Origin: Betaproteobacteria bacterium HGW-Betaproteobacteria-7
GTDB lineage: Bacteria; Pseudomonadota; Gammaproteobacteria; Burkholderiales; Rhodocyclaceae
Length of the DNA: 64,000 nt
Reading direction: 5' to 3'
NCBI GenBank assembly: GCA_002840765.1
Contig: PHCE01000010.1
Coordinates: 1 to 64,000 of the forward strand
Shown here: positions 26,644 to 34,417 of the stretch, in pieces
Numbering within the stretch: position 1 is the first letter of the stretch
Layout of the letters: each line of letters begins with the position of its first letter
The notes under the pieces: generated by a model
What the model was told of the DNA's origin: nothing
What the model saw: only the letters and a program-made list of their open reading frames with translations
Database searches by the model: none
Made by a program: the position numbers and the translations under genes

Positions 26644-26671
26644 GACTGCCGGTGCGAAAGCGCCAGCAGTC
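26644..26671. repeat. Intercistronic hairpin between PEP-CTERM and pstS-like genes
   Basis: GACTGC and GCAGTC close a stem of about 11 pairs with one mismatch and a GAAA tetraloop (bases 56-59 of 26600). There is no T tract, so it is more likely an mRNA-processing or stability element than a full terminator. It would allow different expression levels of the two flanking genes. Confidence 0.5.
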
Positions 26672-26679
26672 CTGGGGGT

Positions 26680-27471
26680 TTAGGCGCGACGGGCCTTGCG
26701 GCGGGCGGCGAAACCGATCAGGCCGAGACCGGCCAGCAACATGGCGGTTTCAGAAGGTTCCGGAACAGCCGGAATGGCTGCGATGTGCAGACCTTCGCCA
26801 TCGACCCAGGCCTTGACGGCGGTACCTTCATCGAAATAGGCATTGTTGGTGCCCTTGTTGAAGCCGGTGCCGGCGGCAAGCGTCTTCTGGAAGGCGACGC
26901 CATTGGCATAGCTGCTGTTGGTAAAGTCAGCCGTGGTATCAAAATTGAACTTGTTGTTGATCTTGTCGCCCCAACGGCCGGCGTACGTGCTGGCGGAAGG
27001 GTCCGAGGTGACAACGAAAAGCGACGAGTTGGCGGTCAGAACCGGGTTAACGGCATTGAGGTAGGTCTGGAGATTGCCAGCGCCAATGCGCAATACATCG
27101 GCATTGCTGTTGAGGGCCGGCAGGGTGGCGGCGCCAACCGTCGTCAAGATGCGGTTTTGGCCGACGGTGTCGGTGGCGAGGACACTCCACTGCAATTGGG
27201 CCGTATTGGCAGCGGCCAGCCAGCCGCTGTAGGCCGGCAGGAAGCCTTCGGTGGCACCCCAGTTCAGGTTGAGGGCACCGGCCTGGCCGAGGCTAGTCTC
27301 GAAGGCGTTGATCTGGATACCCAGATCGAAGGTGAAGGAGCTGGCGCCGTCCCAGGCACCGAAGTACAGACCGCCGTCACCAGTCGAACCATTGTTGATC
27401 GCAGCGTTGGCGCCGGTCGCGGCAGCGGCCAGAACGGCGACGGCGGCGAGCTTCTTGAGTGAAAACTTCAT
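26680..27471 (-). CDS. PEP-CTERM sorting-domain protein
   Basis: The 263-residue protein has a signal peptide (MKFSLKKLAAVAVLAAAATG, cleavage near ANAAIN). The C-terminal sorting tail is complete: VPEPSETAMLL, a hydrophobic helix LAGLGLIGFAA and the basic end RRKARRA. Exosortases recognise this tail and attach or release the protein at the cell surface. The body is rich in Asn, Ala and Ser with no recognised enzymatic motif. It is the first gene of a two-gene unit with the PstS-like protein. Its upstream region holds the paired operator-like repeats and CTGTCA motifs described separately. No exosortase gene is present in the window. Confidence 0.85.
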   Translation of the reverse strand: MKFSLKKLAAVAVLAAAATGANAAINNGSTGDGGLYFGAWDGASSFTFDLGIQINAFETSLGQAGALNLNWGATEGFLPAYSGWLAAANTAQLQWSVLATDTVGQNRILTTVGAATLPALNSNADVLRIGAGNLQTYLNAVNPVLTANSSLFVVTSDPSASTYAGRWGDKINNKFNFDTTADFTNSSYANGVAFQKTLAAGTGFNKGTNNAYFDEGTAVKAWVDGEGLHIAAIPAVPEPSETAMLLAGLGLIGFAARRKARRA

Positions 27472-27676
27472 ATGTGTAAACCCCTATCGGAAAAATTGAA
27501 CACAGGTCCGGAATGGACGGGTGCCACATGCTCGCCAGGGGCTGTTTTGGGTGTCCGCTCACCAGAACAGCGGAATAGTTTTCACCCGATCAGCGCCCCA
27601 AGGCCGCCATGTCGACGAGTGACAGATTGAGTGGGTGAGATGACGCCTCGTACAGTGACAGGGCGGTGATTTGACA

Positions 27677-27712
27677 GGCCGATCGGCTCAGCCACCCGGG
27701 CCGATCGGCTCA
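27677..27712 (-). promoter_or_regulatory. Tandem operator-like repeats upstream of the PEP-CTERM/pstS-like unit
   Basis: Two 14-base copies reading TGAGCCGATCGGCC on the minus strand lie at 27677-27690 and 27699-27712, 22 bases apart, which is about two helical turns. Each contains the palindrome GCCGATCGGC. They are about 206-241 bases before the start at 27471 and directly after the epsA stop. CTGTCA motifs (minus strand) follow at 27672-27677, 27656-27661 and 27620-27625. The two palindromes could also pair as a hairpin terminating epsA, although no T tract follows. Confidence 0.45.
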
Positions 27713-27758
27713 GGCAAAGCGCCCCTGCTTGTCACATTGCGTAATACGCGACGTCTTT

Positions 27759-28529
27759 TCAGGAAGTACCGGGATCGCCGATCAGGCGTGCCTTGACGGC
27801 CTTGGCGACGGCCTGGGCGCGGTTGGCCACTTCCAGCTTGCGCAGGATGTTCTGGACATGGTTCTTGACCGTCAGCGGGCTCAGTTCGAGCGCCTGGGCG
27901 ATCTGCTGATTGGTCTTGCCGTCGCGCACCAGCCCGATGACCTGCGACTCGCGGGCGCTCAGGCGCAGCACCGAGCGCGGCGCACACTCCTGGCTGAGCC
28001 TTTCTTCGGCCAGCATGCGGTGGAGCACGGTATGCAGGTAAGGCATCAGCATGTCGATGAAGTAGCTGTGTCGCCGCCCCGGCACTTCCGGCATGCGCAG
28101 GAAGATGAAAAAGCCGGAACAGTCACCGAAAAACTCGCGGGTGCCATGCGCCAGCGCGTGGCCAAGGCCGAGTCGAGCGAGCAGCTGGCCGGCCGGACAG
28201 CCACGCCCGTCAACACTGGGGACGATGGTGAGCGGCTGATAGTTGCCTTCCAGCCAGCGATCGACGATCAGGTCCACGAGGCGGCGCAGTTCGCCCTGCA
28301 GCGCCAGGTCTTCGAGCGTATTGGCCCGCGCCAGCACTTCGCTGCGAAAGGCCGGCCCGCCATAGGCGCCGTAGCCGAAAACCAGCATGTCGTGCGGCAG
28401 GAAGCCTTGCAGCGCGCCCTGCGTCCACAGGAAGAACTGGTGCCGGCGATGGACTTGTTGCGAGGACTCCAGCGTGATCAGCAGGCGTTCCAGTTCGACC
28501 GCGCTGAGCGTGATCACGCTATCCATCAC
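27759..28529 (-). CDS. epsA: LuxR-family regulator of the EpsA type
   Basis: The 256-residue protein has an N-terminal sensory region with no receiver Asp and a C-terminal LuxR/FixJ helix-turn-helix: LSARESQVIGLVRDGKTNQQ, IAQALELSPLTVKNHVQNIL and RKLEVANRAQAV (about residues 190-243). The opening (ELERLLITLESSQQVHRRHQ) and FFLWTQGALQGFLPHDMLVFGYG match the EpsA regulator associated with exosortase B/PEP-CTERM exopolysaccharide loci. It starts nine bases after the ankyrin gene and is the last gene of the secretin-pseudopilin unit. It is a candidate for binding the inverted repeats upstream of the two PEP-CTERM operons. That link is inferred from proximity and motif sharing. Confidence 0.78.
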   Translation of the reverse strand: MMDSVITLSAVELERLLITLESSQQVHRRHQFFLWTQGALQGFLPHDMLVFGYGAYGGPAFRSEVLARANTLEDLALQGELRRLVDLIVDRWLEGNYQPLTIVPSVDGRGCPAGQLLARLGLGHALAHGTREFFGDCSGFFIFLRMPEVPGRRHSYFIDMLMPYLHTVLHRMLAEERLSQECAPRSVLRLSARESQVIGLVRDGKTNQQIAQALELSPLTVKNHVQNILRKLEVANRAQAVAKAVKARLIGDPGTS

Positions 28530-28538
28530 CGCGCCACC

Positions 28539-29327
28539 TCAATCGAGGACGAGCGGCCAGGCCTCGCGGCCGGCACCGCGCGCCAGCAGGCGGGCTTCGG
28601 CCAGCTGGCGATCGTAGCGCCGGGCCCAGTAGAGAGCCGTCAGCCCGGCCCGGTCGGGCAGGTCGATGGCAACGCCGCCGTCGAGCAGGACTTCCAGGCA
28701 ACGCACGCGGCCGAGTGCCGCGGCGAGGGCCAGCGGATGCAGGCCTTCGCGGTCGCTCAGCTCAGGACGCGGCCCGGCGCGCAGCAACTCGGCCAAGACA
28801 TCGGGATGATCGAAACGCACCGCTTCGTGCAGGGCCGTGGCGCCGTTGGCGCTGCGCCCATCGATGTTGGCGCCGGCCGCCAGCAGCTGGCGGACGATGG
28901 ACAACTGGCCGCCGGCGGCTGCCAGACCGAGTGGCAGGCGACCCGCCGCGCCGCGGGCGTCAGGCCGGGCCCCGGCCTGCAACAGCAAGCGGACGCTTTC
29001 GACATGAGCGCCGGCCACGGCGACCGGCAATGGCCGCTCACCATCGGCATCAGCGGTATTGGGTGGGGAGCCGGCAGCCAGCAGGCGGCGTACGGCAGCG
29101 CTGTCGCCGGCCCGGGCGGCGGCGATGATCTCGGTCGTCGGCGCAGGGGTGGCGGGTGCTTCAGCCGCCCAGGCCGGGCCGGCGATCGCCGAGAAATGAT
29201 GGGGCAGCGGTCGCGGACGCAGTTCGCCCGGCAGCGGGCGTTCGGGCAGCGCCGGGGCATCGTCGAAAGCCAGGGCAGGCAGGGTCGCCAACCCGAGCAG
29301 CAGCATGGCAGTCAGTCTTTGCAGCAT
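28539..29327 (-). CDS. Secreted ankyrin-repeat protein
   Basis: Start at 29327 gives a clear signal peptide (MLQRLTAMLLLGLATLPALA, then FDDAP); an upstream ATG at 29381 would add 18 residues. After a proline-rich segment, about five ankyrin repeats run from residue 72 to the end. Recognisable units are AARAGDSAAVRRLLAAGS, DGERPLPVAVAGAHVESV, GANIDGRSANGATALHEAVR and GLHPLALAAALGRVRCLEV. Ankyrin repeats bind proteins. A periplasmic location within a secretin/pseudopilin operon suggests a scaffold or docking factor. It lies 100 bases after the third pseudopilin gene and 9 bases before epsA. Confidence 0.82.
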   Translation of the reverse strand: MLQRLTAMLLLGLATLPALAFDDAPALPERPLPGELRPRPLPHHFSAIAGPAWAAEAPATPAPTTEIIAAARAGDSAAVRRLLAAGSPPNTADADGERPLPVAVAGAHVESVRLLLQAGARPDARGAAGRLPLGLAAAGGQLSIVRQLLAAGANIDGRSANGATALHEAVRFDHPDVLAELLRAGPRPELSDREGLHPLALAAALGRVRCLEVLLDGGVAIDLPDRAGLTALYWARRYDRQLAEARLLARGAGREAWPLVLD

Positions 29328-29427
29328 GGCTTGGAGGATCCGGAACGGGCGATGCCCGAGAAGAGTGGCGACTCTACCCATTCAGGATTACGCGCATGTT
29401 GCGCTTCGATGACAAACGACAATTCCG

Positions 29428-29955
29428 CTAGTCGCCACCGGCCACAGCCTCGCTGCCTTTGGCTGGCGTCCCTGGCCGGGCGACAAAGCGCCAGCCGGCG
29501 TAGCTGCCCGCCCCTTCGAATTCCTTCTGGGACGGCGGAAAGCCGGCCACCTTGAGCGGGCGCCCCTCGGCTTCGCTGAGCACGCCGATGATGCGCCCCT
29601 GCTCGCGAATCAGTCCCCAGGCACCTTCGGCCGTCATTGGCTCGCGGTACAGGCGGCGCAGATGACGTACCGGCATCGGGAAACGCCGATCCTGCAGCAG
29701 GTCCTCCAGACGCTCCGGGTACTGCTTCTCGGCACCCGGCGAAGCATCCCGGTAGCGGTCGATGGCCACCCGTATCTGCTCGCCGGCGAAGAGCAGTTCC
29801 TGCTCCTTGTCGCGCCGTGCCTCCAGATGCCAGACGACGCCCGTGCCGGCGAGCGCAATAGCGAGCACGGCGACGGCGATGAGCAGGCCGATGAAGGTGA
29901 AGCCGCCGGCGCGCCGGGCGACGGGCACCTTACCAGGCGGCAAAGTCGCTGCCAT
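29428..29955 (-). CDS. Type II secretion-like pseudopilin lacking the usual Glu5
   Basis: Start at 29955 overlaps the preceding pseudopilin gene by 26 bases. The prepilin cleavage motif is RRAGGFTFIGLLIAVAVLAI: cleavage after Gly would give Phe at +1 but Gly at +5 instead of the normal Glu. Loss of Glu5 is known for GspK-type tip pseudopilins, though this one is shorter (175 residues) and lacks the large GspK alpha domain. A helix (QELLFAGEQIRVAIDRYRDA) and a small globular domain follow (YPERLEDLLQDRRF, SYAGWRFVA). It is the third pseudopilin of the unit and could be the tip subunit. Confidence 0.78.
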   Translation of the reverse strand: MAATLPPGKVPVARRAGGFTFIGLLIAVAVLAIALAGTGVVWHLEARRDKEQELLFAGEQIRVAIDRYRDASPGAEKQYPERLEDLLQDRRFPMPVRHLRRLYREPMTAEGAWGLIREQGRIIGVLSEAEGRPLKVAGFPPSQKEFEGAGSYAGWRFVARPGTPAKGSEAVAGGD

Positions 29956-30304
29956 CGCGACCGCTGCCCTCGGCACCGCTGCGCACGTCCCAGGCGCCGG
30001 CAACGCCATTGCCCTCGGGTGCCGGCACCAGCACCCAGGTCTCGGCGCTGTCGGTCAATGGATCGAGCGGCACCCGCCGCAGGTAATTCTTGCGCACCAG
30101 CTCATCGAGCGTTTCCGGATAGCGCCCGCTATCGGCCCGGTACTTGTCGAGGGCGTCGCGCAGGGTGGCCAGCGTGGTCCGCAGCGTCGCCTCACGCGCC
30201 CGGTCGATATGATCGAAGTAACGGGGCACGGCGATGGTCAGCAGAGTGGCGATGACGGCCATGACGACGAGCAGTTCGATCAGGGTGAAGCCGCGGCCGC
30301 GCAT
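29930..30304 (-). CDS. Type II secretion-like pseudopilin, GspG-like
   Basis: This short 124-residue pseudopilin begins MRGRG-FTLIELLVVMAVIA, with the canonical Gly/Phe cleavage site and Glu5. The globular part has DALDKYRADSGRYPETLDEL and VPLDPLTD, close to the major pseudopilin GspG, and ends GSGRDGSDFAAW. It lies 3 bases after the previous pseudopilin gene. The major pseudopilin builds the periplasmic pseudopilus that pushes folded substrates through the secretin. Processing needs a prepilin peptidase (PilD), which is not encoded here and could be shared with type IV pili. Confidence 0.85.
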   Translation of the reverse strand: MRGRGFTLIELLVVMAVIATLLTIAVPRYFDHIDRAREATLRTTLATLRDALDKYRADSGRYPETLDELVRKNYLRRVPLDPLTDSAETWVLVPAPEGNGVAGAWDVRSGAEGSGRDGSDFAAW

Positions 30305-30307
30305 CGC

Positions 30308-30787
30308 TCACCACTCCCTGTAGGCGACGCCGTTGAGCCCGCTGCCGGGCGCCAGCGAGTAGACATCGAAAACATCGGAGCCCTCGCGCGGGGCATCGGG
30401 TGGGCTGTCGTAACTGCGCTTGCCCCAGGTTTCGGCGGCGGCCAGGGCGGTGTCGGCAGCGAAGGGATCGCGCGGCAGGCGACGGAGGAAATAGAGCTGC
30501 CCCTTGCCCGGCTCCTGGCGGTTGTCCATACCGCTCACCAGATCCTCCAGACGACGCGGATAACCGGATTCGTCGGCCTTGCGCTCGACCTTGCCCTCGT
30601 CGACAGCGCGCCGGTAGGCATCGAGGGCGCCGCGAATCTCGCGCAGGGCGGCGCGCAGCTCGGATTCTTTGTGCCGGCGGGCAGCCATTTCGGCCAGCGG
30701 CGTTACGGCCAGGGCCAGGATGCCGACGATGGCGACGGTGACCACCAGTTCGACCAGGGTGAAGCCTTGCCGCCGCCCTTGCCTCAT
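30308..30787 (-). CDS. Type II secretion-like pseudopilin, GspG/GspH-like
   Basis: The 159-residue protein starts MRQGRRQG-FTLVELVVTVAIVGI, a canonical prepilin motif with Glu5. A long helix (RRHKESELRAALREIRGALD) leads into a globular domain with SGYPRRLEDLVSG, FLRRLPRDPFAAD and VYSLAPGSGLNGVAYREW. Its start overlaps the secretin stop by four bases (ATGA), so translation is coupled. The C-terminal NGVAYREW resembles pseudopilins of the GspG/PulG class. Together with the two downstream pseudopilins it makes a three-subunit pseudopilus set. Confidence 0.85.
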   Translation of the reverse strand: MRQGRRQGFTLVELVVTVAIVGILALAVTPLAEMAARRHKESELRAALREIRGALDAYRRAVDEGKVERKADESGYPRRLEDLVSGMDNRQEPGKGQLYFLRRLPRDPFAADTALAAAETWGKRSYDSPPDAPREGSDVFDVYSLAPGSGLNGVAYREW

Positions 30788-33048
30788 GGCCCGACGATAC
30801 GTAACGGACGGGAGGCGGTGGCGCCGGCCAGCGCCTCGCCCCCGTCGACCATGGCGCCGACCACGTCGATGTTGGTATCGCCGCCGGGACCGGGACGCGC
30901 CTTCATCCGCAGCACGGCCTGGCCCTGATCAACGCGGACGATGACCCGCCCAGCCGATGAAGAAGGCGGCTGCACGGCCTCCAGCAACTGCGGGTCGTAA
31001 ACCAGCTCGACCAGGATCGGCCCGGAGAGGCCGGGGACGGCAACGCCAATATCGATCTCGGCACCGGCCGCCACTTCGCCTGGCGCCGCCAATTGGACGC
31101 CCGGCACCGCCGCGCCGCCGGCCGCGGCAGCAACCGGGATAGCAGCCGGCACGACCTCTTCGGCCGCCACCGGCGCGCGACTGGCGCCGCCGCTGCGCGA
31201 AGCCAGTGCCAGGGATTTCGGCCCCGGCGTGCGCACGCTCAGCGGCGACGCACCGACAGCCATTTCGGTACCGGAAGCGAGTGCCGGCTGGCTCATTTCC
31301 GGCCGATGGATGTTGCGCACGATGCGCGGCGTGATCAGCAGCACGATCTCGGTCTTCACCGAGGTATCGCGATGACTGCCGAAGGCACGGCCGATCACCG
31401 GAATTTCGCCGAGGCCGGGGACATGGCTGGTGCTCTTGCGCTCCTCGTCGCTGATCAGCCCGGCGAGCACCTGGGTTTCGCCATTGCGCAGGCGCAACGA
31501 GGTGTTGGCGCTGCGTGTGCCGACCTGGTAGGCGAGTGAACTCGACGGTCCAGCAATTTCCCGTGAGATGCTGCTGACTTCCAGCGCGACCTTGATCGAG
31601 ACCTCATCATCAAGGGTGACATTGGGCTCGACCTCAAGCTTGAGACCGACATCGAGGTAGGTGACATTGGCCGAGACGCCGACATTGGCGGTCGAGGTGG
31701 TGGTGAACACCGGCAACTTGTCGCCGATGTGGATTTTCGCCTTTTCCCGGTTCTTGACGCGGATGCGCGGATTGGCCAGGACGTTGGTGTTGGCGTTCTG
31801 ACCCTTGATGTTGAGTTGGAAGGCCGGGTTGGCGATGAAGGTGGTCAGGTCGCGAAGCTTTTCGGCATTGACATAGCCGGCGGTCAACGTGCCACCAAAC
31901 GTCGTGCCAGCGGCCACTGTGGTTCCCGAGGAAGTGGTCGTCGTCGTCGTATCGGTGGTCAGCCGCCCGAGCCCGATCGAATCCGGCCAGTCCACGCCGA
32001 ATTCGTTGAGCCGGCTGCGCGTGATCTCCAGCACTTCAACCTCCAGCATGACCTCGGGTTCGGCCAGATCAAGCGAATCGATCAGGCGTTCGACCAGGCG
32101 GATGGCTTCCGGCGTGTCCTTGACGATCAGCAGATTCAGCTTCTCGTCGGCAAAGACGTCCTTGCTCTTGGCCACCGTCTTGACCAGGGTCTGCGCCTGT
32201 TTGACGTCGGTATTGGTCAGATAGAAGCTGCGCACCACCAGTTCCTGGTATTCCTTGGCCTTGGCCGCCGTCGCCGGGTAGATGAGGAAGCTGTTGTCGT
32301 TGAGCTGGCGCCGGCTCAGCTGGTTGGTGCTGAGGATCAGTTGCAGGATGTCTTCGAGCGGACTGTTGCGCACGAACAGCGTGACCTTGCTATCGCCCTT
32401 GACGTCCTTGTCGAAGACGAAATTGAGCCCGGAAGAGCGGGAGAGCACCTCGAAGACGCTTTTCAGGGACGCATCGCGGAACTCGAGGACCACCGGCTTG
32501 GCCAGTGCGGCCCGGATGGCCTGACTGGCCGGCGGATTCTCTTCGGCGGCACGTTGGGCATCGATTGCCCCCTGCAGGCGGCGCGCCGTCCCGTGGCGCG
32601 GGTCCTGGGCACGAACGATGCGCACCAGACGTTCGGCGCCGAGCAGATCGCCTTTCCCCAGCAATTGTTCCGCCTGTTGCAACATGCCGGCATGGCGGCG
32701 ATCGACGACGATCTGCTCCAGGCCCTGGCGGGCCCGGGTATTGGCCGGTTCGAGGGCAAGCGCCCGGCGATAGGCAGCCTCAGCCTCAGCCGGCTGTTCC
32801 GCCGCACGGTGGCGCCCCGCCTCCTCAAGCGCCGCGGCGATCGCCGTTTCGCGCTGACGAATCAGCTCCGTCTTCATCTCGGGATTGCGTGGTTCGTCGT
32901 GCACCGCTTTTTCCAGCGAGGCAATCCCGTCGGTGGTACGTCCCTCGTTCAGGGCGCGCAAGCCATCGCGAAAGGCCGGATGTGCACAGGCGCCGAGAAA
33001 GGCGGGGAGCAGCAGCAACAGCGCACGGAGGCGAAAACGGAGGGGCAT
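30784..33048 (-). CDS. Lipoprotein secretin with TPR N-terminus and cohesin-like C-terminus
   Basis: The 754-residue protein has a lipobox (LGAC, Cys21), so it should be lipid-anchored. Residues about 25-150 form TPR-like helices (DGLRALNEGRTTDGIASLEK, AYRRALALEPANTRARQGLE). A secretin N domain follows (VVLEFRDASLKSVFEVLSRS to VDWP, about 190-370), then the secretin core near 430-620 with RNGETQVLAGLISDEER, VPGLGEIPVIGRAFGS and TEIVLLITPRIVR. The last 100 or so residues (VQLAAPGEVAAGAEIDIGVA to LRIVGP) look like a cohesin-type domain. Secretins form the outer-membrane gate of type II secretion or type IV pilus systems. The cohesin-like tail is seen in some MSHA/T2SS-like secretins. Confidence 0.87.
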   Translation of the reverse strand: MPLRFRLRALLLLLPAFLGACAHPAFRDGLRALNEGRTTDGIASLEKAVHDEPRNPEMKTELIRQRETAIAAALEEAGRHRAAEQPAEAEAAYRRALALEPANTRARQGLEQIVVDRRHAGMLQQAEQLLGKGDLLGAERLVRIVRAQDPRHGTARRLQGAIDAQRAAEENPPASQAIRAALAKPVVLEFRDASLKSVFEVLSRSSGLNFVFDKDVKGDSKVTLFVRNSPLEDILQLILSTNQLSRRQLNDNSFLIYPATAAKAKEYQELVVRSFYLTNTDVKQAQTLVKTVAKSKDVFADEKLNLLIVKDTPEAIRLVERLIDSLDLAEPEVMLEVEVLEITRSRLNEFGVDWPDSIGLGRLTTDTTTTTTSSGTTVAAGTTFGGTLTAGYVNAEKLRDLTTFIANPAFQLNIKGQNANTNVLANPRIRVKNREKAKIHIGDKLPVFTTTSTANVGVSANVTYLDVGLKLEVEPNVTLDDEVSIKVALEVSSISREIAGPSSSLAYQVGTRSANTSLRLRNGETQVLAGLISDEERKSTSHVPGLGEIPVIGRAFGSHRDTSVKTEIVLLITPRIVRNIHRPEMSQPALASGTEMAVGASPLSVRTPGPKSLALASRSGGASRAPVAAEEVVPAAIPVAAAAGGAAVPGVQLAAPGEVAAGAEIDIGVAVPGLSGPILVELVYDPQLLEAVQPPSSSAGRVIVRVDQGQAVLRMKARPGPGGDTNIDVVGAMVDGGEALAGATASRPLRIVGP

Positions 33049-33211
33049 CGGCGGGGGCGGACTATCGGGGGCAAGACGCCCATCCTAGAAAGCCCGCGTT
33101 ACAGATTCGTGAAGCTTGGCCATGCGTTGGACATTCCGCCATCCTTTCTTCATCAACATGCAACACGTGCCCGGCATGCTGTTTTGCCATTGCATGCTGC
33201 GGATGCCACTG

Positions 33212-33511
33212 ATGCCTACCTCCCCGCCCCCTCCGGCCGATGAACTCGAGCGCCTGCGTCAGCTGATCGGCGGACTGGCGGCACGCTGCGGCGTCGATTC
33301 CGGCGACCGTCGCGCCCTGCGCCAGCTCATCGATGCGCCGGACGGCACAACCACCGATGACCTGCGCCAGGAACTGCGCACCCTGCTGACTCTGCTTTAT
33401 CGCCTGGAAGCGGCCAGTAGCGAGGACAGCGGTCTGGCCGGACTGCGCCGCCTGTGGCAACTGTGCGCCGAGGCCCGGGCGCGTCTCGACGATCCATGTT
33501 GCAGCCGCTGA
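33212..33511 (+). CDS. Small hypothetical protein, possible
   Basis: The open frame extends back to an ATG at 33122, but 33212 is the last plausible ATG and gives 99 residues beginning MPTSPPPPADELERLRQLIG. The sequence is mostly helical, Leu/Arg/Glu-rich and has two Cys near the end (DDPCCSR). There is no signal peptide and no recognised motif. The codon pattern (GC-rich third positions) is compatible with a gene. It lies between the divergent secretin and PEP-CTERM operons. It might be a small cytoplasmic regulator, but coding status is uncertain. Confidence 0.4.
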   Translation: MPTSPPPPADELERLRQLIGGLAARCGVDSGDRRALRQLIDAPDGTTTDDLRQELRTLLTLLYRLEAASSEDSGLAGLRRLWQLCAEARARLDDPCCSR

Positions 33512-33519
33512 TCAGGAAC

Positions 33520-33535
33520 TGAGCCAAACGGCTCA
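33520..33535 (+). promoter_or_regulatory. Perfect inverted repeat upstream of the PEP-CTERM/nucleotidase/nuclease operon
   Basis: TGAGCC-AAAC-GGCTCA is a perfect 6-bp inverted repeat 106 bases before the first start. Its complement, TGAGCCGTTTGGCTCA, matches the two sites at 27677-27712 in TGAGCCGNNNGGC. A CTGTCAT motif follows at 33563-33569, in the same order as at the other operon. It could also act as a small hairpin after the short upstream frame, but it has no T tract. Confidence 0.45.
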
Positions 33536-33640
33536 TGTTTCCGGTCGCCGCATCACACACCCCTGTCATTCGCCGAGCCTAGCCTGTGTTCCAGTCCGCC
33601 CAGAGCGGACCGCCAAACAACACACGACAGGGGAATTTCA

Positions 33641-34360
33641 ATGCTTCGTCAATCCGCCCTCGCCGTCCTGCTCGCCCTCGGCGCCCAGGCCGCCTCCGCC
33701 GACACCATCGTCCAGTGGAACTTCAACTCCGCCACACCGGATGGCAACACCGGCACCGGCATCTCCACACCCTCTACCGGCACCGGCACGGCCAGCCTGG
33801 TCGGCGGCGTCACCAGCCCGAGCTTCAACTCCGGCAACGGTTCCTCCGACCTCGCCGCCGACAACTCCGGCTGGCAGACCACGACCTATGCCGCACAAGG
33901 CACTGGCGACCTGACGCGTGGCGTGCAATTCACCACCAGCACGGTCGGCTTTGAAAACATCGTCTTCGGCTACGACCTGCGCCACAGCAACACCAGCTCG
34001 CGTTACGAAGCCGTGCAGTACAGCGTCGATGGCGTCAATTTCACCACTGCCGCCACCTTCGACGGCAATGCCGGCGACACCTGGTTCAACGGCCGCACTG
34101 TGGATCTGAGTTCCTTCAACGCCATCGTCGCCAATGCCGCCAACCTCTACCTGCGGGTAGTCGCCAGCTTCGCGCCGGGCACCGTGGCTTATGCCCCCTC
34201 TGCAGACGACAAGAGCTACGCCGCCGGCGGCACCTGGCGCTTCGACATGGTCTCCGTCAGCGGCAGCGTGATCCCTGCCGTGCCGGAGCCGAAGAACTAC
34301 GCCATGTTGCTGGCCGGCCTCGGCATGCTGGGCTTCATCGCCCGTCGCCGCTTCCGCTGA
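33641..34360 (+). CDS. PEP-CTERM sorting-domain protein
   Basis: The 239-residue protein has a signal peptide (MLRQSALAVLLALGAQAASA) and AGGGGAATTTC before the ATG. The sorting tail is VPEPKNYAMLLAGLGMLGFI followed by ARRRFR. The body has beta-strand-rich sequence typical of surface PEP-CTERM proteins (IVQWNFNSATPDGNTGTG, NIVFGYDLRHSNTSSRYEAV, WRFDMVSVSGSV), possibly a jelly-roll fold. No catalytic motif is visible. It is the first gene of a five-gene plus-strand operon that continues with nucleotidase and nuclease genes, so it may be a structural partner of those enzymes on the cell surface. Confidence 0.85.
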   Translation: MLRQSALAVLLALGAQAASADTIVQWNFNSATPDGNTGTGISTPSTGTGTASLVGGVTSPSFNSGNGSSDLAADNSGWQTTTYAAQGTGDLTRGVQFTTSTVGFENIVFGYDLRHSNTSSRYEAVQYSVDGVNFTTAATFDGNAGDTWFNGRTVDLSSFNAIVANAANLYLRVVASFAPGTVAYAPSADDKSYAAGGTWRFDMVSVSGSVIPAVPEPKNYAMLLAGLGMLGFIARRRFR

Positions 34361-34369
34361 TCGTACCCA

Positions 34370-34390
34370 CCCCGCGGCTGGTCCGCGGGG
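34370..34390 (+). repeat. Intercistronic hairpin CCCCGCGG-N5-CCGCGGGG
   Basis: An 8-bp perfect GC stem with a 5-base loop lies between the PEP-CTERM gene and the nucleotidase gene. It is followed by a C/T-rich stretch rather than a T run. It probably attenuates or stabilises the mRNA rather than ending transcription completely. The nucleotidase gene has its own AGGAG ribosome-binding site downstream. Confidence 0.55.
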
Positions 34391-34417
34391 CACTACCCCT
34401 TCCCCAGGAGTCTTCCC

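Noticed and set aside
27472-27540. A sigma-54-like TGGCAC box upstream of the PEP-CTERM gene (minus strand, near 27521-27526)
   Set aside because: The -12 GC element is missing at the required spacing, so it does not support an RpoN promoter.
27620-27677. Classical Pho box at the CTGTCA cluster
   Set aside because: CTGTCA motifs are spaced 16 and 36 bases apart, not in 11-base direct repeats, so only half-site similarity can be claimed.
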